A DNA stretch of 64,000 bases from Woeseiaceae bacterium (GTDB taxonomy: Bacteria; Pseudomonadota; Gammaproteobacteria; Steroidobacterales; Woeseiaceae): the NCBI GenBank assembly GCA_021773035.1, contig JAJFKU010000016.1:62001-126000 (forward strand). Reading direction: 5' to 3'. A program made the translations under genes and the position numbers. This document shows positions 18,939 to 27,440 of the stretch, in pieces. How positions within the stretch are numbered: the stretch's first letter is position 1; each line of letters starts with the position of its first letter. Under the pieces are notes generated by a model, which searched no databases, had not been told where the DNA came from, and saw only the letters and a program-made list of their open reading frames with translations.

Positions 18939-19721
18939 CTAGAATTTGCGTTCGACCAGCATCTTCTTGGTTTCCGCAATGGCCTGGGCCGGATTGAGGC
19001 CCTTCGGGCAGGTCTGCGTGCAGTTCATGATGGTGTGACAGCGATACAGCCGGAACGGGTCTTCGAGCTCATCGAGGCGCTCGCCAGTGGCCTCGTCACG
19101 GCTGTCAACCAGCCAGCGATAGGACGCCAGCAGCGCAGCCGGCCCGAGGTAGCGGTCGCTGTTCCACCAATAGCTCGGACAGCTGGTGGAGCAACAGGCA
19201 CAGAGTATGCAGGCCGCCGGTTCATTGATGAGCTCCTGATCGTCTTTGCTCTGCAGGCGTTCCCGATCGGGCGGCGGCGGAGTACGTGTTTGCAACCAGG
19301 GCTTGATGGACGCGTACTGCGCATAGAAGTTCGTTAGATCCGGCACCAGGTCTTTGACGACCGGCATATGCGGCAGTGGATAGATCTTGATGCTGCCTTT
19401 GACATCGTCAATAGCGCGCGTACAGGCCAGCGTATTGCCACCGTCAATGTTCATTGCACAGGAACCACAGATACCTTCCCGGCACGAACGTCTGAAGGTC
19501 AGCGTCGGGTCGATTTCGTTCTTGACCTTGATCAGCGCGTCGAGAACCATGGGCCCGCAACTGTCCATGTCGACATCGTAGGTATCCATGCGCGGATTGT
19601 CGCCGCTGACGGGGTCGTATCGATAGACGGCTATCTGTCTGACGTTTGTTACACCGCTCGCCGCCGCAAAATGCCGGCCCTTGGTGATCCGCGAGTTTTT
19701 TGGAAGCCTGAATTCAGCCAC
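18939..19721 (-). CDS. sdhB: Succinate dehydrogenase iron-sulfur subunit
   Basis: Complex II subunit of 260 residues carrying the three Fe-S clusters. [2Fe-2S] ligands are C80, C85, C88 and C100; the [4Fe-4S] and [3Fe-4S] ligands come from [11 protein letters not shown] (C171, C174, C177, C181) and [14 protein letters not shown] (C228, C234, C238). All ligands expected for the family are present. The N-terminus is about 20 residues longer than in E. coli. It follows sdhA by 11 bases. Confidence 0.98.
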   Translation of the reverse strand: MAEFRLPKNSRITKGRHFAAASGVTNVRQIAVYRYDPVSGDNPRMDTYDVDMDSCGPMVLDALIKVKNEIDPTLTFRRSCREGICGSCAMNIDGGNTLACTRAIDDVKGSIKIYPLPHMPVVKDLVPDLTNFYAQYASIKPWLQTRTPPPPDRERLQSKDDQELINEPAACILCACCSTSCPSYWWNSDRYLGPAALLASYRWLVDSRDEATGERLDELEDPFRLYRCHTIMNCTQTCPKGLNPAQAIAETKKMLVERKF

Positions 19722-19732
19722 GATTTAAGTCC

Positions 19733-21517
19733 CTAGTAAACACGAGCTTTCGGCTCAATGTATTCAACCTCGTCGGTCAGCGTATTCTGATGCACCGGTC
19801 TGTAATCGAAGCTGACCTGACCACGATGGTCGACCCAGGCCAACGTGTGTTTCATCCAGTTTTCGTCGTCCCGATCCGGGTAGTCTTCACGCGCATGCGC
19901 ACCGCGACTCTCGAGGCGGTTCGCTGCTGACTCGATCGTCGCTGCGGCATTCAACAGCAGGTTTTCGAGCTCCATTGTTTCAACCAGATCCGTGTTCCAG
20001 ATCATCGATCGGTCCGTAACGCTGACGTCGTCAAAACTTGCAAATGTCTTGCGCAAGAGTTCTACACCTGCGTTGAGGGTCTCTCCGGTACGAAACACAG
20101 CGGCATGCGTTTGCATGACTTTCTGCATTTCAAGGCGGATTTCTGCGGTCGGCCGACCGCCACTGGCGTTTCGCAACTTGTCGATACGCGCGACGCTGTC
20201 CTGCCCGGCATCGACTGCCAGGGGTTTGTGGCGCTCACCCGGGGTCATTTCCTGCGCACAAAAATGCGCGGCGGCGCGACCGAAAACAACCAGATCCAGC
20301 AGTGAATTCGAGCCCAGCCTGTTTGCACCGTGCACCGAAACGCAGGCGGCCTCACCGACGGCCATCAAGCCCGGAACGACGGCCTCGGGGTCGTCGCCAG
20401 TCTTCGTCACTACCTGGCCGTTGAAGTTTGCCGGCACACCGCCCATGTTGTAGTGCACCGTCGGCAATACCGGGATGGGTTCCCTGGTGACATCGACGCC
20501 GGCGAAGATTCGCGCCGACTCGGCGATACCCGGAAGGCGCTCTTCAATAACCTCCGAACCGAGATGTTCCAGATGCAGGTGAATATGATCGGACTCTGCC
20601 CCGACACCACGGCCCTCTCCGATCTCGATCGTCATAGAACGACTCACGACGTCACGCGACGCCAGGTCCTTGGCGTTCGGCGCGTAGCGCTCCATAAAAC
20701 GCTCACCTTCCGAGTTTGTCAGGTAACCACCCTCGCCGCGCACGCCCTCGGTAATCAGGCAACCGGCCCCGTAGATGCCCGTCGGGTGAAACTGCACGAA
20801 CTCCATATCCTGAACCGGCAAGCCGGCGCGCAGAACCATCGCACTGCCATCGCCTGTACAGGTGTGAGCCGAGGTACAGGAGAAATACGAGCGACCGTAA
20901 CCACCCGTCGCCAGGATCACCTGATGCGAACGGAAGCGGTGCAGACGACCCGTCGCCAGGTCGATGGCGACCACTCCGCGGCACGCGCCGTCTTCCATGA
21001 TCAGATCGACGGCGAAATACTCAATGAAAAATTCTGCGTCGTGCTTCAGCGATTGCTGATACAGGGTATGCAGCATGGCATGACCGGTACGGTCGGCGGC
21101 GGCGCAGGTACGCTGCGCTGTGCCCTCGCCAAAGCGCGTCGTCATGCCGCCAAACGGCCGTTGATAAATCCGGCCGTCTTCGGTGCGCGAAAACGGCACA
21201 CCGTAATGTTCGAGTTCAATGACAGCATCGGGCGCTTCTTTACACATGTACTCAATAGCGTCCTGGTCGCCGAGCCAGTCGGAACCTTTGACGGTGTCGT
21301 ACATATGCCAGCGCCAGTCGTCCTCACCCATGTTACCCAGGGCCGCGCTTATGCCACCCTGCGCCGCAACGGTGTGACTACGCGTCGGAAAAACCTTCGT
21401 CACACAGGCGGTCTTGAAGCCTGCCTCGGCCAGACCGAAGGTCGCCCGCAGTCCGGCACCGCCGGCACCGATGACGACGACGTCGTAGCTGTGATCAATA
21501 AATTCGTAGTCGCTCAT
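19733..21517 (-). CDS. sdhA: Succinate dehydrogenase flavoprotein subunit
   Basis: Catalytic subunit of complex II, 594 residues. Rossmann motif [13 protein letters not shown] is at 13-25, the covalent-FAD His is H48 in [16 protein letters not shown], and the substrate site [15 protein letters not shown] and capping domain follow. The start overlaps the sdhD stop as ATGA, so it is coupled to the anchor genes. Confidence 0.98.
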   Translation of the reverse strand: MSDYEFIDHSYDVVVIGAGGAGLRATFGLAEAGFKTACVTKVFPTRSHTVAAQGGISAALGNMGEDDWRWHMYDTVKGSDWLGDQDAIEYMCKEAPDAVIELEHYGVPFSRTEDGRIYQRPFGGMTTRFGEGTAQRTCAAADRTGHAMLHTLYQQSLKHDAEFFIEYFAVDLIMEDGACRGVVAIDLATGRLHRFRSHQVILATGGYGRSYFSCTSAHTCTGDGSAMVLRAGLPVQDMEFVQFHPTGIYGAGCLITEGVRGEGGYLTNSEGERFMERYAPNAKDLASRDVVSRSMTIEIGEGRGVGAESDHIHLHLEHLGSEVIEERLPGIAESARIFAGVDVTREPIPVLPTVHYNMGGVPANFNGQVVTKTGDDPEAVVPGLMAVGEAACVSVHGANRLGSNSLLDLVVFGRAAAHFCAQEMTPGERHKPLAVDAGQDSVARIDKLRNASGGRPTAEIRLEMQKVMQTHAAVFRTGETLNAGVELLRKTFASFDDVSVTDRSMIWNTDLVETMELENLLLNAAATIESAANRLESRGAHAREDYPDRDDENWMKHTLAWVDHRGQVSFDYRPVHQNTLTDEVEYIEPKARVY

Positions 21518-21894
21518 GCGCCGAGTCCGATCTTCAAAATTGCGTAGATTGCCGCCACGGCCAAAAGGCTGTGTGCAAAACGGGAAACGATAAGTGCCGA
21601 CAATTTCAGTCCGTGTCCGTGGACGTAGTCTTCGATGACAACCTGCACGCCCAGGTAGGAGTGATACGCCATCGTTACGCTCAGCAGGAGCAGCAAAACG
21701 CCGTTTAGCGGCGCGCCGATGAAAGCGAGCGCGTCGGCGTATGCAAACCCTGGCATCGTTGCCAGGGCACAGGCGAACCAGAGTCCCAGCACGGCGAGCG
21801 CGATACCCGATACCCGTTGGCCCCAGAAATGGCTGGTGCCGTCCTTCGCCGACCCAAGCCCCAATACCCTGTTCAAAGGTGTCCGTAAGCTCAT
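21514..21894 (-). CDS. sdhD: Succinate dehydrogenase membrane anchor SdhD
   Basis: Hydrophobic anchor of 126 residues with three transmembrane segments. The heme/quinone-side motif appears as [16 protein letters not shown] in the second half. A frame extends four codons upstream to 21906, but the ATG at 21894 overlaps the sdhC stop exactly as ATGA and is preferred. The stop in turn overlaps sdhA as ATGA. Confidence 0.93.
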   Translation of the reverse strand: MSLRTPLNRVLGLGSAKDGTSHFWGQRVSGIALAVLGLWFACALATMPGFAYADALAFIGAPLNGVLLLLLSVTMAYHSYLGVQVVIEDYVHGHGLKLSALIVSRFAHSLLAVAAIYAILKIGLGA

Positions 21895-22268
21895 GACCGT
21901 ATCCACCAGAAAACTGCGGTGAGCAACGTCGCCAGGATCAGAACAAACCAGGCCGATGCGTTCGCGGTGGCCTTTTCAAAACCTCGTCCGGCATCCCAGA
22001 CCAGGTGACGAATGCCGTTCGACAGGTGGTAGAAAAACGCGAAACTCCAGCCGACCAACAGGATCTTGCCGATGATGGAGCCGAAAGCCGTCGTGAACAG
22101 GCGATAGGGCCCAGGACCGGATGCCGCATCGAACAACCATACGCATAAAACGATAAAACCGACGCTCAACCCCAATCCGGTTACCCGGTGAAGAATCGAC
22201 GTCATCATGGTGATGGGCCAGCGATAAATCGACAGATGCGGCGAAAGCGGCCGCTGTGGATTGCTCAT
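21891..22268 (-). CDS. sdhC: Succinate dehydrogenase cytochrome b556 subunit SdhC
   Basis: Membrane anchor of 125 residues with three transmembrane helices. The quinone-site motif is SILHRVTG (S24, H27, R28) and the heme-side His is in [10 protein letters not shown]. The start lies in the second copy of a 14-base tandem repeat; the ribosome-binding purine run (AAGAAGAG on the minus strand) is placed for the first copy, which would encode a five-residue peptide whose stop overlaps this ATG. Confidence 0.95.
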   Translation of the reverse strand: MSNPQRPLSPHLSIYRWPITMMTSILHRVTGLGLSVGFIVLCVWLFDAASGPGPYRLFTTAFGSIIGKILLVGWSFAFFYHLSNGIRHLVWDAGRGFEKATANASAWFVLILATLLTAVFWWIRS

Positions 22269-22287
22269 GAATAATTGCTCATGAATA
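22260..22287 (-). repeat. 14-bp tandem duplication over the sdhC start codon
   Basis: The minus-strand sequence TATTCATGAGCAAT occurs twice head to tail (22274-22287, then 22260-22273). The second copy holds the sdhC ATG. The first gives ATG-AGC-AAT-TAT-TCA-TGA, a mini-ORF (22265-22282) whose TGA overlaps the sdhC ATG. Confidence 0.95.
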
Positions 22288-22333
22288 CTCTTCTTATTGA
22301 CGAAACATGTCGAAACCGACGGCAGTATTATCC

Positions 22334-22498
22334 CTAAAAATCGACGCAGCGTCCCGCTTTTTCCCAGTCGCCGTAGCGGGTCGGATCCAGCCCGCCGCGA
22401 CCACCGATTTCTTTTGGCCGCGTCTCGGCTGGCTCCGGGGTATCATCAGGCTTGGATTGTTCGGAATCGGCCACATCTTTGGGATCGTCTGCAGTCAT
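22334..22498 (-). CDS. DUF1674 / SDHAF4-like complex II assembly factor
   Basis: Short protein of 54 residues: an acidic, Pro-rich, probably disordered N-terminal half, then the conserved C-terminal motif GGLDPTRYGDWEKAGRCVDF. This motif defines DUF1674, the bacterial relatives of mitochondrial SDHAF4, which binds flavinylated SdhA and protects it before SdhB joins. The much longer open frame upstream of 22498 is a shadow of ygfZ. It is 65 bases upstream of sdhC in the same direction, so it probably begins the sdh operon. Homology is from the motif; function here is inferred. Confidence 0.88.
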   Translation of the reverse strand: MTADDPKDVADSEQSKPDDTPEPAETRPKEIGGRGGLDPTRYGDWEKAGRCVDF

Positions 22499-22559
22499 GG
22501 CGCGAGTATGCCAGAGGCAGGCGATACCTGCAGCAGCCGTTACACAAGAATAGAGACTC

Positions 22560-23222
22560 ATGCACAAGCTATCGACACTCATGGTTTCCGGACCCGACGC
22601 TTTCGAGTTTCTGCAGGGCCAGTTGAGCAATGATCTGCTCAGACTGGCAGCAGAGGAAAGCCTGTTATGCGCCTGGTGCAACCCCAAAGGCCGGGTTATC
22701 TGCCTGCTGACCGTCAGCGGGGCGCCCGCCGAGTATGCCCTCAGTGTTCCGTCGACACTGGCTGACGCGATCGTCCAGCGGCTGACGATGTTTCGATTTC
22801 GCTCCAAAGTCGAATTTGAAGTACTCGCCGAAACCGGCGATGTCGACCCGGCAGCCCTGATCGAACAGGGCATTCCCTGGATCGGACCGGAGCAGACCGA
22901 GAAGTTCACGCCACACATGCTCAATCTGGACCGGCTCGACGCGGTCAGCCTCGACAAGGGCTGCTATACGGGCCAGGAAATCGTCGCGAGGACGCATTAC
23001 AAGGGGGCAAGCAAAAGACGCATGCTGCGGTTTGAGAGCGATGGCAGCGTCCAGGTCGGTGACAAAATCAGCGACGGCGAACGCGATATCGGCGACATAC
23101 TGAATGTTGCCGGCCGCGAACTGCTGGCCGTAATTCCGATCGCTAAATCGAACCAGCAATTATCGGTAGATGATATCCGGCTGCAGCTGCGATCCCTGCC
23201 CTACGAGATAGAATCAACCTGA
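22560..23222 (+). CDS. ygfZ: Folate-binding protein YgfZ (IBA57-like)
   Basis: GcvT-fold, folate-binding protein of 220 residues that supports repair or assembly of some Fe-S enzymes. The signature KGCYTGQE with following IVARTHYKG is intact around residues 138-155. It is shorter than the E. coli protein (about 326). It is divergent from the DUF1674-sdhCDAB-sdhE-ygfX operon, with about 60 bases between starts, so the two transcripts probably share a control region. Confidence 0.93.
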   Translation: MHKLSTLMVSGPDAFEFLQGQLSNDLLRLAAEESLLCAWCNPKGRVICLLTVSGAPAEYALSVPSTLADAIVQRLTMFRFRSKVEFEVLAETGDVDPAALIEQGIPWIGPEQTEKFTPHMLNLDRLDAVSLDKGCYTGQEIVARTHYKGASKRRMLRFESDGSVQVGDKISDGERDIGDILNVAGRELLAVIPIAKSNQQLSVDDIRLQLRSLPYEIEST

Positions 23223-23258
23223 TCGCGCGGTGAGAGAGCCAGAAGCACTCGCCCACAG

Positions 23259-23984
23259 TTACGAAGCCACGGCTTCCATGACGTCAACGGCAATAGCCTC
23301 TGAATGCTGAATATCAAACCCGGCTGACTCCAGGTCGCGAGACAGCCGGCCCGAATCCGCATAATAGAATGTGCCGGGTGAATCGCCATCAACAGCGGGT
23401 ATTTTCGTCAATCCCGACAGAATGGCTCTGGGGAGTTCGAAAAACGAAGCTCGTGGCGGCTCCACCCATACGGCGACAACCAGCAATCCGCCGGGCTTCA
23501 GGACCCTTCGAGCGGCGCAAAGTGCCGCTACAGGATTCTGGAAATACATCAGTCCCCAACGGGCAAGAACAACATCAAATGAGGCTTGCGGTATACCTTG
23601 CAAAGATTCTGCGTTTGAGACCGCCAGTTCAAGATTTGTCACTCCCTCACGCTCAGTTCGCTCTCTCGCGAGCCGCAGCACCGACTCGTCACTATCGATC
23701 CCGAGTACCGTTCCCCTCGGCGCCGCGCGAGTTGCTGCTGAAATTGCCGGTTCGCCTCTGCCAGTCGCAATGTCCAGGATCCGATTACCCGCCTGGACCT
23801 TTCCCAGCCCAAGCATCCGTGCACTCAGCGGCGCACTTAGGCGACGTTCTGCCGAATCGTATTTCCGCCATATATCCTCGTAGGAGGGAGATGTGGGTTG
23901 CGTCGTCACAGCTGCGATAACGAAAACGCGGCAACGAAAAGTACTATTGACGGTCGTATCGACTTCTTGTTCACCGCTGCTCAC
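23259..23984 (-). CDS. Class I SAM-dependent methyltransferase
   Basis: Protein of 241 residues with motif I ILDIATGRGEPAISAA, acidic loop GIDSDE, and the post-motif SFDVVLARWGLMYF, followed by RRVLKPGGLLVVAVW. This is a UbiE-like small-molecule methyltransferase fold; substrate unknown. The protein stops right after the beta-strand region (EAIAVDVMEAVAS), about 30 residues earlier than many relatives, so the C-terminus may be truncated. GTG starts at 23984 and 23909 are both possible; the latter gives the more typical MTTQPTSPSYEDIW start. Confidence 0.8.
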   Translation of the reverse strand: MSSGEQEVDTTVNSTFRCRVFVIAAVTTQPTSPSYEDIWRKYDSAERRLSAPLSARMLGLGKVQAGNRILDIATGRGEPAISAATRAAPRGTVLGIDSDESVLRLARERTEREGVTNLELAVSNAESLQGIPQASFDVVLARWGLMYFQNPVAALCAARRVLKPGGLLVVAVWVEPPRASFFELPRAILSGLTKIPAVDGDSPGTFYYADSGRLSRDLESAGFDIQHSEAIAVDVMEAVAS

Positions 23985-24054
23985 CCCGTTGGCTGTTAAT
24001 TGAAAACGGTCTCGGACATCACATCAGTTCAGTTTTTCCAATCTCGGAATCAGC

Positions 24055-25149
24055 TCACTCGGCCTGTAGAAATTCCCGCCAAACGCGCGCAACGATTTGA
24101 CCCGCACCCGGGACATCAGAGATAGAATCGACCCCCATCCCGGCATAGGCAGCCATTGCCTCGATATCACCCGTGTAGTACGAACCGGGTGAATTGATGC
24201 TGTAGCGTTCAACACCCGATTGCTGTTCAGCGCCAAATCTCGAGACGATGTCCTTCTCACCGGGCCGCTTCCCGGGTGCGGGACAGCCGACAGACTCCCA
24301 CATCCTGAACGTGCTGTTTCTCAAGATTCGGTGAGTCGCATTGTCCCAGCCTTTATTCATGCAGGTCGTCATCACCGTATCGCCCGAATGCGCGGAGACC
24401 AGCGCGCGTTTGTAGTCATCGTGAGCAGCACTTTCTCTACTCGCAACGAATCGAGATCCCATTACAACACCGGCAGCACCCCTGCGCACGCACTCGCGCA
24501 TCTTTTCGCCCGTAGCAATGCCGCCAGAGGCGACTACCGGCACATCGCCGGCAATCGCAACAACCTCCTCCAACGCGCGCGCCAGTGGCTTGCTCGCATG
24601 TACATGGCCCCCGGCTTCAATGCCCTGGCAAACCAGGTAGTCTGCGCCGATCGCAAGGGCTGTCTCTGCACTTTCTTTGCTGGTGACCTGTATTCCCAAA
24701 ACACCGTCCTTCGATCGAATCGCGTCCGTCATTTTCTGATCGGGCATACCCCAGGAAAACTGAACGATTTTCGCATCGCTGTCCAGGGCCGACCGTAATG
24801 CCGCCGGTTCGAACGTGAGAACGAAATTTACGAAAAACGGGGCGCTTGTCTTCTCTCGTACCGATTCGATCGATTTAGCAGCCTGTGCTGGCGAAGACCA
24901 GCTCAGCGGCAATGCACCCAACGCGCCGCTGTTTGCAACCGCTGCCGTCAGCTCGCTGCCCACAACCCCGCCGGTTGGCGCCTGGATGATCGGATATCGT
25001 ATGCCGAGCAGATTCAGTAGATTAGTCGTCTGCTGTGACGGCGAATAATCACCGTCAACTCGTTCCATTGCAGAGCCGACCCCGGCCGACATCACTCCGG
25101 CAGCTGCTGCTCCCGCAACGAAGCGGCGCCGTGATACGTCAATAGTCAT
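24055..25149 (-). CDS. Tat-exported nitronate monooxygenase-family flavoprotein
   Basis: Protein of 364 residues. The N-terminus MTIDVSRRRFVAGAAAAGVM is a twin-arginine signal (SRRRFV, then a hydrophobic stretch ending SAGVGSA). The body is a TIM-barrel FMN enzyme of the 2-nitropropane dioxygenase / NADH:quinone reductase family: GIRYPIIQAPTGG near residue 48, CQGIEAGGHVH holding the catalytic-site His, VVASGGIATG and GVVMGSRFVAS phosphate loops. Export of a folded flavoprotein fits Tat. It lies one base after the AhpD-like gene, so both form one transcript. The substrate (nitronate, quinone or other) cannot be told from sequence. Confidence 0.87.
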   Translation of the reverse strand: MTIDVSRRRFVAGAAAAGVMSAGVGSAMERVDGDYSPSQQTTNLLNLLGIRYPIIQAPTGGVVGSELTAAVANSGALGALPLSWSSPAQAAKSIESVREKTSAPFFVNFVLTFEPAALRSALDSDAKIVQFSWGMPDQKMTDAIRSKDGVLGIQVTSKESAETALAIGADYLVCQGIEAGGHVHASKPLARALEEVVAIAGDVPVVASGGIATGEKMRECVRRGAAGVVMGSRFVASRESAAHDDYKRALVSAHSGDTVMTTCMNKGWDNATHRILRNSTFRMWESVGCPAPGKRPGEKDIVSRFGAEQQSGVERYSINSPGSYYTGDIEAMAAYAGMGVDSISDVPGAGQIVARVWREFLQAE

Positions 25150-25150
25150 A

Positions 25151-25768
25151 CTACTCCCCCGCGACCGTCATGGGTTGTTGCATATGACCCGGCAAATATC
25201 CCTCGGCACTATCTACCTCCGCTGACCACACGTGCGCAGCGAACGCCTCGTCGACAGGAATACCCGCGATCTTGCTGGCGAAGTTGGTAACTGTCTTCGT
25301 CGCCACTCCGATTAACAACTCAAATACCTGACTCAAAGTAAACCCGCCTGCGATGAAACTGGCGAGCTCCTGTCGAGATACCGCGCCCCGCTCCCGTACC
25401 ACGCATGACACGAAGTGACGCAGCGCCTCTGTACTTCTGTCCGTCGTCGCTGTATTCCGTCGTACATCGGCGACAACCGAAGGGGCAATACCGACCGCAA
25501 GCGCGAATGTTGTATGTCCGGCAACACAATAAGCGCACTGATTCTGGACACTTGTAGCCAACGCAATCACCTCTTGCTCCTGTTCGGTAAAGGATGACTT
25601 CCTGAAGAACGTGTTCATCGCATGGGCGGCGGCCAGGGCGTTTGGTGAATTGGCAATGAGACCAAAAACGTTCGGTATGAAACCGGCCGTATCCTCAATC
25701 TCGGCGAGGATTTCTCGCGCGCCCCGCGACGCGCTCTTGCGTGTTTGAATATCGAAAGTCGTCATCAT
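25151..25768 (-). CDS. AhpD-like / carboxymuconolactone decarboxylase-family protein
   Basis: Protein of 205 residues with the AhpD fold. The peroxidatic motif is visible as CAYCVAGHT with preceding NQ, giving CxxC and the downstream His used for proton relay. Helices around it match the peroxidase-related AhpD group. The frame is open to an ATG at 25789, but the purine run AGGGA lies just before the ATGATG at 25768/25765, so the shorter start is preferred. It is divergent from an HxlR regulator with an inverted-repeat operator between them. Confidence 0.85.
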   Translation of the reverse strand: MMTTFDIQTRKSASRGAREILAEIEDTAGFIPNVFGLIANSPNALAAAHAMNTFFRKSSFTEQEQEVIALATSVQNQCAYCVAGHTTFALAVGIAPSVVADVRRNTATTDRSTEALRHFVSCVVRERGAVSRQELASFIAGGFTLSQVFELLIGVATKTVTNFASKIAGIPVDEAFAAHVWSAEVDSAEGYLPGHMQQPMTVAGE

Positions 25769-25825
25769 GTTTCCCTGTTTAGCCATCATGAAACCAGCAT
25801 AAGCAGCAGCGCCGACCTTCGATAG

Positions 25826-25860
25826 TTCGAAATGTGTAGCAAGTAACTACATAATTTGAA
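25826..25860. promoter_or_regulatory. 35-bp inverted repeat, candidate HxlR operator
   Basis: Perfect core TGTAG (25835-25839) and CTACA (25847-25851) separated by 7 bases, centred on base 25843. Symmetry continues outward in an imperfect way to TTC (25826-25828) and GAA (25858-25860). It sits between the divergent AhpD-like and HxlR genes. Spacing and length resemble sites bound by YodB-type HxlR dimers. The site overlaps a possible TTG start of the HxlR frame, which argues for the later ATG. Confidence 0.6.
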
Positions 25861-25915
25861 GTTAGGACGTTTCCCAACTATTCTGGCAACTCAACTGGAT
25901 TTTCATGGACGTCGA

Positions 25916-26590
25916 ATGCAGTACGGTCAGTTTTGCCCCATCGCCAAAGCCACCGAAGTCGTCGGCGAAAAGTGGACACTACTGATCATCCGCGAGTTGC
26001 TGATGGGGGCAAGCCGTTTCAACCAGCTGACGCGCGGGCTTGGCAGCATTTCTCCCGCGCTGCTCACCGCGCGCCTGGGTACCTTGGTCGACCATGGTCT
26101 CGTGGTCCGCCGCAAGATTTCCGGACAACGTGGTTACGAGTATTTCCCAACGGCTGCGTGCAAGGAGTTACTGCCGGTACTACGACAGATTGGTGTCTGG
26201 GGTATGCGCTGGGCCAAGGAAAACCTTGTCGATGAAGACTACGACGTTGATCTTCTCATGCTCTACATGGAACGCAGCATCGCGGTCGACAAGTTGCCCG
26301 GATCAACAACAGTCATCCGGTTCGCGTTTGGCGACCTGAAGAAACAGCGTCTTTGGTGGTTAGTGGTAGAAGGCGAAAGGGTCGACGTATGTGTCAAAGA
26401 TCCTGGTCGAGAAGTGGATGTGTACTTCGCGTCAACACTGAAGACCATGACCGATGTCTGGTTGGGACATCGAACCTATACGAGCGCCCTGAAGTCCGGC
26501 GAACTTAAATTGAGCGGCGCGACGGGGCTGACTCGATCCGTCAGATCCTGGCTGCGCTGCACTGAATTTTCGAACCCCGGCATTGAGTAA
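25916..26590 (+). CDS. HxlR-family regulator with C-terminal SCP2-like domain
   Basis: Protein of 224 residues. The N-terminal winged helix is clear: FCPIAKATEVVGEKWTLLII, RELLMGASRFNQL, and the wing LVVRRKISGQRGYEY. Cys7 in the CPI motif corresponds to the conserved redox-sensing Cys of YodB-like members. The C-terminal ~100 residues (IRFAFGD onward, with STLKTMTDVWLGHRTYTSAL) look like an SCP2-type ligand-binding domain. A TTG start at 25856 is possible but falls in the operator. Its divergence from the AhpD-like/flavoprotein pair suggests that it controls them and itself. Confidence 0.88.
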   Translation: MQYGQFCPIAKATEVVGEKWTLLIIRELLMGASRFNQLTRGLGSISPALLTARLGTLVDHGLVVRRKISGQRGYEYFPTAACKELLPVLRQIGVWGMRWAKENLVDEDYDVDLLMLYMERSIAVDKLPGSTTVIRFAFGDLKKQRLWWLVVEGERVDVCVKDPGREVDVYFASTLKTMTDVWLGHRTYTSALKSGELKLSGATGLTRSVRSWLRCTEFSNPGIE

Positions 26591-27077
26591 GCTCAAAAAC
26601 AGAATCAACTTTACCGTCATGACCGTGGTTGGCTTCGTCCTGACCGTAGCCGGCATCTACTTCTATTTCGACATGGACAAGTTCCAGAATGCATCCTTCT
26701 CCACAGCGGGTATCGTCGTTGACATGAATCGCAAATCGGATGGCAAATCAGGCCCCGTCATCCAGTTCGTCGATGTCAACGGAAACAGTCAGGTTTTCGT
26801 ATCGCGATCATCGTCGAACCCTCCCAGATACAAAGTCAACGAGAGCGTCGATGTGATATACGCGTTACCCCGTTCCGGCACGGATCTGGAAGCTTACGTC
26901 AACGAAAAGTGGAACATTCTTGTTCGAAAGTTCGGCGTTCTCGCCTTTGGACTTTTGTTCCTGGTACTGGGGATTGTCTTTGGACGAATATTCTGGAATC
27001 GGGACAGCATGTACATTGGGGTTGCACATAGCAAAGACATCGACCTCACTACCAGCACCAACAAGAGATGCGAATAA
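26583..27077 (+). CDS. DUF3592 membrane protein
   Basis: Protein of 164 residues with transmembrane helices at about 10-30 and 115-137 flanking a beta-rich extracytoplasmic domain (AGIVVDMNRKSDGKSGPVIQ, and YKVNESVDVIYALP). This two-helix layout and the VxVxYxPxxP-like strand are typical of DUF3592. It overlaps the HxlR gene by 8 bases and starts with TTG there, or with the ATG at 26619. Function unknown. A weak 6-bp hairpin (27078-27097) follows without a T-run. Confidence 0.72.
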   Translation: MSKLKNRINFTVMTVVGFVLTVAGIYFYFDMDKFQNASFSTAGIVVDMNRKSDGKSGPVIQFVDVNGNSQVFVSRSSSNPPRYKVNESVDVIYALPRSGTDLEAYVNEKWNILVRKFGVLAFGLLFLVLGIVFGRIFWNRDSMYIGVAHSKDIDLTTSTNKRCE

Positions 27078-27188
27078 CTGCTTCTTGCCGTAAGCAGACA
27101 CCCATATGATAAGCTGTTGAGAGGTTGTTGCTAAGCAAAAGCGACCGATCGCATTTCGGACGATAACCAGGGAGTCTCGATTTCTTCG

Positions 27189-27440
27189 ATGAAGACCGCG
27201 AACAGACCGAACGCCCTACTGCGCGCTACTACAACTTTCGGCAGCACGCTATTTGGAATCTACGTGGGATTCACTGTCGCGCAAGCACCTTGCTCTGTAA
27301 GGCCCACTCTGGAGTACTGCGACTATCATGTTGGCGAGATTCTACCGGCCGCAATTCCGCTCAGTGCGGTTTTTGCCTATTTGACGATCCGCTGTTCGTC
27401 CTTCTTCCTTTCGTTGGTGGTCAATCGAAACGATTCCTAA
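27189..27440 (+). CDS. Small membrane protein, unknown
   Basis: Protein of 83 residues with two hydrophobic segments (about 15-33, FGSTLFGIYVGFTVAQA, and 51-75). Four Cys are present, two of them (C35, C44) in the loop between the helices. I do not recognise a family. It has an ATG start and lies between two other membrane-protein genes on the same strand. It could be a chance frame, but codon pattern and hydropathy look like protein. Confidence 0.5.
   Translation: MKTANRPNALLRATTTFGSTLFGIYVGFTVAQAPCSVRPTLEYCDYHVGEILPAAIPLSAVFAYLTIRCSSFFLSLVVNRNDS

Noticed and set aside
20330-21547. Open frame of 405 codons on + opposite sdhA
   Set aside because: Antisense shadow of a certain sdhA gene; composition is His/Arg-rich as expected from reverse-strand reading.
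22499-22957. Upstream extension of the DUF1674 frame
   Set aside because: It runs antisense through ygfZ and has Ser/Arg-rich shadow composition; the ATG at 22498 gives the normal family length.
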